DNA from: Jacaranda mimosifolia
Lineage: Eukaryota; Streptophyta; Magnoliopsida; Lamiales; Bignoniaceae
Assembly: GCA_018894105.1 (NCBI GenBank)
Contig: CM032126.1
Location: forward strand, 24,278,391 to 24,342,390
Direction: 5' to 3'
Length of the DNA: 64,000 nucleotides
A program made the translations under genes and the position numbers. Positions 59,241-64,000 of this stretch are shown here, one piece after another. The notes beneath the pieces were generated by a model. The model ran no database searches, was not told the origin of the DNA, and was given only the letters and a program-made list of their open reading frames with translations. Position 1 is the stretch's first letter. Each line of letters starts with the position of its first letter.

Positions 59241-59964
59241 CTCTTCGTTTTGTGCAACAAGCCTACATCATTGTTGGTAAGCAGTATGCCAACATCATAT
59301 AAAACTAGAAAAATATACTTAACTCATACTGAACTTATGGTATATACAATCATTAACCAAATTCATCTTAAAATCTAATAAGATAATCACTTGGTGAAAT
59401 TTGTAACACTGTTGACGAAATGCTTGCTTAAGCCTATAGATAGATTTCTTTAATTTTGCAAACTATTCACTTTGCATCGCCCGACATATAGTTTTCCAAA
59501 TATACTATATATATATATTATCTCATTAATGCTATCATTGAGAAACATAGTCTTAATATCCATTTGATGTAGTTTAAGATCAAAATATGCAACTAAAGCT
59601 ATTATAATCATGAAAGAGTTATTCAATGAAATCAAAGAGAAAGTCTCTTTATAATTGATGCATTCTTTCTATGTGAAGCCCTAGCAACAATACGTGCCTT
59701 GTACCTCTCCACATCACCCTTTGGGTCCTTCTTGGTTTTAAATATCCATTTGCAACCAATGGGCTTTGCACCTTTAGGTAATGGGACAAGATCCCAGACG
59801 TCATTGTCCTTCATTGACTTAGTCCCTTTATTCATGACATTAGTCCACTTTTGAGATTTAGAACTTGTCATGGTTTGACGGAAGTTGATCGCTTTATCTT
59901 CCATCACTCCAATGTTAACATCATGTACTTGGATAAATATAAATATAATCATCCAAAATTGCAC
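59241..59964 (-). pseudogene. Reverse transcriptase of the copia element
   Basis: Contains DNDVWDLVPLPKGAKPIGCK and KWIFKTKKDPKGDVERYKAR, then LHQMDIKTMFLNDSINEIIY (the usual Asp in the A motif region kept). The YVDD-type motif has decayed to LYDVG near 59300. At least three frames are needed to follow it. Confidence 0.85.
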
Positions 59965-60239
59965 TTCTCCTTTCTCTACTGGATCTTCTTAATGGCATTG
60001 GTTCTTGAGGTTGTAGAGTTTGTTCTTCTGGAACAACTTCTTGAACCTAAATAAGAGGTTCAATGATATTATCTTAATCTGGAGTTGTTTTTTGAACAAT
60101 GTCAGGTGTAGAAAGTTGTTCTTGATCATTATCAATAGCAGCCAGATGAATATTAACATATTCTTCTTCAAAGACGTAGTCCTTAACTCTTCCCCCTCCC
60201 CCAAACTCAACATCCTCAAAGAATGGGGTAGTACCCATC

Positions 60240-60776
60240 TTGAAAATAAATTTAATCATGGGATCATAAAATTTGTAACCTTTGGACCTTTCAGAGTATC
60301 CAATGAAATATCAACTGATAGTTCTGGAATCCAGTTTCCTTTCATTTCGTCTATATAGCCTTGTATTGGTAGGATATACCCAAATATATAAATGCTCTAA
60401 ACTAGGTTTATTACCCCGTTCAAAGTTCATAAGTGGTCTTTGCAGTTGCCTTAGTCGAAACCCTGTTGAGTATATGTACTGTGGTCTTTAATGCCTCTTT
60501 CTATAGTGATCTAGACAAGGTAGAATGACTAATTATACTCTTTGCCATGTCTTTAAGCATTCTATTCCATCTTTCAGCAATACCATTAATGGTGGGCGAA
60601 CTCGACATAATGTAATGTGGGATAATACCGCATTTCTCTATGAATTTTGCAAATGTTCCTGGATGTTGTTCACCTAATCTGTCATATCTGCCAGAGTGCT
60701 TACCATTACGATCAAATCTAATACTTTTGATTCTTTTGCTAAGTTGGTTCTCAACTTCAGCTTTACACTGTCTCAC
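60240..60776 (-). pseudogene. Integrase of the copia element
   Basis: The frame 60501-60776 has QLSKRIKSIRFDRNGKHSGR and SSSPTINGIAERWNRMLKDM: the D(G/N)G region is altered (FDRNG for SDRGG) while the catalytic Glu (AERWN) is kept. Further down, KPSLEHLYIW and NERKLDSRT continue the copia pattern. Confidence 0.85.
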
Positions 60777-61470
60777 ATAAGTATTTCAATTCTCTTTTTA
60801 GAGATGTGACCTACACTCTTATGCCACCACGAAGTTGAATTCTCACCAGTTAATTTGTGCTTTTTACATATCATATTAACATGCAAGGATTCATTGAATA
60901 AAGCAATCGTATCAAGCAAATATATATTAACTTGATAAAGAACTGGAACCAACAAAATTTGAATTTTGCAAAATACTAAATTTTCCATTTCCAAATGAAT
61001 AACAATAACAAAAATTGTCCCATGCTGAAATAGAAATCAAATTTCATCCAAAAGATGGTATAATAAAAGTCTTAGTCAAATCCAAATAAAACCCCATTCT
61101 AACAATAATTTAAATATTCTAATTGCTTCGACCTCCATTGTCCAGCATAGATGTATCTTTCACTATCATTCAGCTTTCAGCAAAGCTATCAACCTTGCAT
61201 AGAGACGCTAATATGAGTTGTTCCACCAAAATCTATCGACTAGGTACTAAAGTTAAATTAACCTTAGAACAAATAAAGTTAAGAAGCAGGCGTTTCTTGG
61301 CATGCCATGCATGATAGTTGGAATACTTCTTCTACTTATGACTTGTAGCTCCATAGAAGTAGTAGGTTGCCTGAGTTTGTTCTTTATGTTGTTTCTTCTA
61401 TGGTTCCATATCTACAACTTTCTCATTTTTCTTTATCTTATTGTCTTTTTTCTTGTCCTTTGAGGTAGAG
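60773..61470 (-). pseudogene. Zinc knuckle, protease and pre-integrase part of the copia element
   Basis: YYFYGATSHK near 61350 is the CCHC knuckle with its Cys residues lost. SWWHKSVGHISKKRIEIL near 60800 is the GAG-pre-integrase motif. The protease between them is unreadable. Confidence 0.7.
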
Positions 61471-61539
61471 GCCAAGTGAACATTCTATGTCTTCTCTTCC
61501 TTCAATCTCTTCTTTTCCTGAACACAATGTGAGATAAGC

Positions 61540-62105
61540 TCATTGAGGGATCATGAGTCCTTTTGACAATTATAACTCACCTTAAACTGACAAAATTGTG
61601 CTAGAAGAGATATCAAAATCAAATGCACTAAAAAGTCTTCAAACAAATCTAAGTTTAGTGCCTTCAATTTTGAAGTAAGATGAGGCATTTCTATAATGTA
61701 CTCCCTTTTGTTTTCTTTACATGTATACATTATTGAGATGAGCTTTGCTAAGATTGTAATGGTTTCATCTTTTTCATTCTTAGCAAACCTCTTCTCAAGG
61801 TCCTTAAGGAAAGTCTTAGCAATATCCACCTTATTAGACATAGCGCCCCTAAAAGCTTCTGGAATGACATGCTTGATGACCATGAGACTTATTCGATTAG
61901 ACTTTTTCCATTTGTCCATCTCTTTCTTTTTCATCGGAGGTACTCTTATTAGTGAAATTGGTAGGTTTAGCAACCCTTAATGCAATGTCTAGGTCCATGA
62001 CTTTAAGATTAATTAAGATACTTTCTTGCCATGCCTTAAATTTTTACTATTCAACATAGGAATAAAATTGATGCTAGCAGTGATATTAGCAGTAGAAGCA
62101 GAATC
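61540..62105 (-). pseudogene. gag: gag of the copia element
   Basis: The open stretch 61551-61973 carries KSNRISLMVIKHVIPEAFRG, DLEKRFAKNEKDETITILAK and MPHLTSKLKALNLDLFEDFL, the copia UBN2-type Gag. Upstream, NITASINFIPMLNSKN gives the usual N-terminus. A stop follows where family members read through (KVSYNCQK). Confidence 0.85.
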
Positions 62106-62611
62106 TGAATAGAGAACAAAACAAACAAACGCACACAAGTACCAAAGCAGAAAACCAAAATGGAATTATTAATTCAAATAAAGATAAACTCAATCTTAAG
62201 ATATTAGACACTCTAAATATTTCATCTTTGGACAAAGCATTAACTTATTAGTGATATTTAGGTGCAGTAATCAAACACTGATAATAAAGTAACATGTTGA
62301 ATAATAAATCTTCCTTTGGGCCAATTTATTGCTCACATGTAAAACCAAAATAATTATCACTTGTTATTACTATATGTGCACATGCAATTCTACAAATATA
62401 AACCTTCATTTGGGTCGATCAAGATTTATATAAGTTGCATGCACACAAACGTTTATATTTCAAAATAAATTGATTTCCACAAAAGAGGTCACTTTGGCGA
62501 CATGTTGCTTCAATTAATTTATATCAAAATATATACAAACATACCAACATCAAATTAAAATTTCCCAAAATCGCCCTTTTTTATTTATTCAACTGGCCTT
62601 TTAGAAGATCA

Positions 62612-62615
62612 TCAA

Positions 62616-62665
<50 letters not shown>

Positions 62666-62696
62666 TCATCATCATCATCATCACCATCATCATCAA
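62612..62696. repeat. Compound (TAA)n-(ATC)n microsatellite
   Basis: About 16 TAA units followed by ATC units, inside the ~1-kb leader between the copia 5' LTR and gag. Confidence 0.9.
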
Positions 62697-63168
62697 AGGT
62701 TTAGTCGAAAGAAAGACAAAAGATCAGCGGAAATCTTGATGCATTCAACAAATCTTGGCAGAAAATCCATGAAAACTTCTTTTTCTTTTTTTAAAGAAGC
62801 CAACCATATCACATGAATTTAGCACACACAACAAATATACACACAACTTCTATTGGCATGCATAGCATCACCCGCACACCGCCAATTCACTCTATATATT
62901 ATATATTAACAACTTTCAAATCCAATCAGTTTTAGTGGTGTTGCTTTCTTGAAAATCTAATTCACATGCTCTCAAATTCATAAAATAAAGAGATTACACC
63001 AAGAAAGTTGCTTTCAGTGATTAGTCTTAAGCCCAAATTCGTTTAATATCCCAAAAGATTAAATCCGTAAATAAAACTTTATTGGACCCATATATCCTTA
63101 AATTCAAATAGATCTACCAAAATTAATAGATTTCTCCAAGATTCAACATGAGTACCTCTAATTTTGCT

Positions 63169-63653
63169 TGTAGGAATTAAGCCAGATTTGTGAAAACCAT
63201 CACATAAAACCTAAGAACTATCATGCTAAATAATCAAAATCAAACTAGATGTGGAAGCATACATGGATCCATGAATACTGATGAAATCTTTTTGGTTTTG
63301 CGGTTATTGATCTTCCAAATTAGTGCATATGAATTTGGGAGAAGAGACTCTCTCTTTTCCAATGGTAGGATATCAAAAAAGAATCATACATATAATTTGA
63401 TGACTATAACCCTAATGTAACTGCATATCTTTTTTTTTTAATTTCTAATTTGGCAAATCATAAAACGAGAAATTACAAATTAGAGCGTCTGCACATATAA
63501 ACCTTTATTTTGTAAGGTAACTTAGACCTACCTAATAATTATATTACTTTAATTTGGGCCAAACCTTTTATAATAGTAAACTGCATACAATTATTATTAC
63601 TATTAATATATATATTTATATATGTTAACATCCAAAATCCAAATCTATAAACA
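63169..63653 (-). repeat. 5' LTR of the copia element
   Basis: 485 bp. On the minus strand it starts TGTTTATAGATTTGG and ends CTTAATTCCTACA. It matches 57440-57911 throughout, with several small gaps. Confidence 0.8.
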
Positions 63654-63659
63654 ATTTGA

Positions 63660-63905
63660 ATATTTTATTTTTGTAGTAATAGGTAGTTAGAGTCGAATGA
63701 AATAAACATCCCACATAGAGGCGGAATGCCTCATCCTAGGATAAAGGCTTTTCATATCGGACAGAAATATAATAATTATGGACTTCATCCTTCAAAATAT
63801 GTATGTTATTAAGTTGGATAAAATAGTCTATCCATACTAATTACATAAAATAAGCAAGTCTTTATACATGTTAAAAGGTGTATTTATCTCATTTTGCAAG
63901 TCTTA
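63660..63905. repeat. Repeat family R, copy 2, right part
   Basis: ACATCCCACAT, GGATAAAGGCTTTTCATAT and CAAAATATGTATG match 46770-46890 in order. It runs to the window end without a recognisable gene. Confidence 0.45.
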
Positions 63906-64000
63906 TACATGACTGAAGGTGTATTTCTTTCATATTAGTCGGTACATTGCAGAATATATCAAAGAAGGCTTCATGAATTATCAAAGAACAAGAATGTCAG

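Larger units (their letters stand above)
57440..63653 (-). mobile_element. Ty1/copia retrotransposon, minus strand, degenerate
   Basis: Two similar LTRs (57440-57911 and 63169-63653) enclose, on the minus strand, gag, zinc knuckle, pre-integrase, integrase, reverse transcriptase and RNase H in copia order. The flanks GTTTG and ATTTG differ by one base, so the target duplication is likely but not exact. Numerous stops and frameshifts show it is dead. Length 6.2 kb. Confidence 0.88.

Noticed and set aside
1..64000. CRISPR arrays, operons, tRNA or rRNA genes
   Set aside because: None seen; tandem repeats here lack unique spacers of constant length, and tRNA-like boxes at 20212 and 25596 fit SINE relics without a foldable tRNA.

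Overview
This is nuclear DNA of a flowering plant, most likely a eudicot. It is AT-rich, intron-bearing and filled with plant transposable elements. I find one clear host gene: the 5' part of a GH36 raffinose-synthase/alkaline alpha-galactosidase gene closest to Arabidopsis RFS6/DIN10. It runs off the left edge on the minus strand, with a TATA box, a likely 5'UTR intron and stress-type promoter motifs (1-3000). The other ~60 kb is mobile DNA, repeats and featureless AT-rich sequence.

Layout. 1-1410: RFS6-like gene and core promoter; G-box elements lie 1.4-1.5 kb upstream. 1650-8370: AT-rich DNA with a 167-bp tandem duplication, a Mutator-type MITE with long TIRs and a 10-bp target duplication, and two MITE families. 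8374-18978: a 10.6-kb Tat-type Ty3/gypsy retrotransposon with intact target duplication (GTTAG), ~93% identical LTRs, broken gag-PR-RT-RH-archaeal-type RNase H-INT, a 68-bp minisatellite, and an antisense gene with its own TATA box and introns. 21313-24544: a 3.2-kb solo LTR. 25950-41061: pieces of long LTRs of the same style, around a PIF/Harbinger-type cluster (33571-38033) that holds a transposase, two Myb/SANT-like genes and a GRF-type zinc finger, all broken. 41160-44950: a duplicated segment interrupted by a solo LTR of the Tat family (43289-43976). 45250-45895: another solo LTR. 46122-46680: a 171-bp tandem repeat. 48590-56105: a gypsy element lacking RT, RNase H and most of integrase; its 5' LTR is split by later insertions, including a hAT-type element that itself carries a 3.06-kb solo LTR. 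57440-63653: a decayed Ty1/copia element on the minus strand, apparently inserted into a second copy of the repeat seen at 45900-46910.

How it fits together. Exact target duplications let several insertions be ordered (gypsy, then hAT, then long solo LTR). Coding parts of every element carry stops or frameshifts, so the window looks like old, largely silent repeat DNA beside one sugar-metabolism gene. Boundaries marked approximate come from reading homologous segments by eye; no alignment or database search was run.
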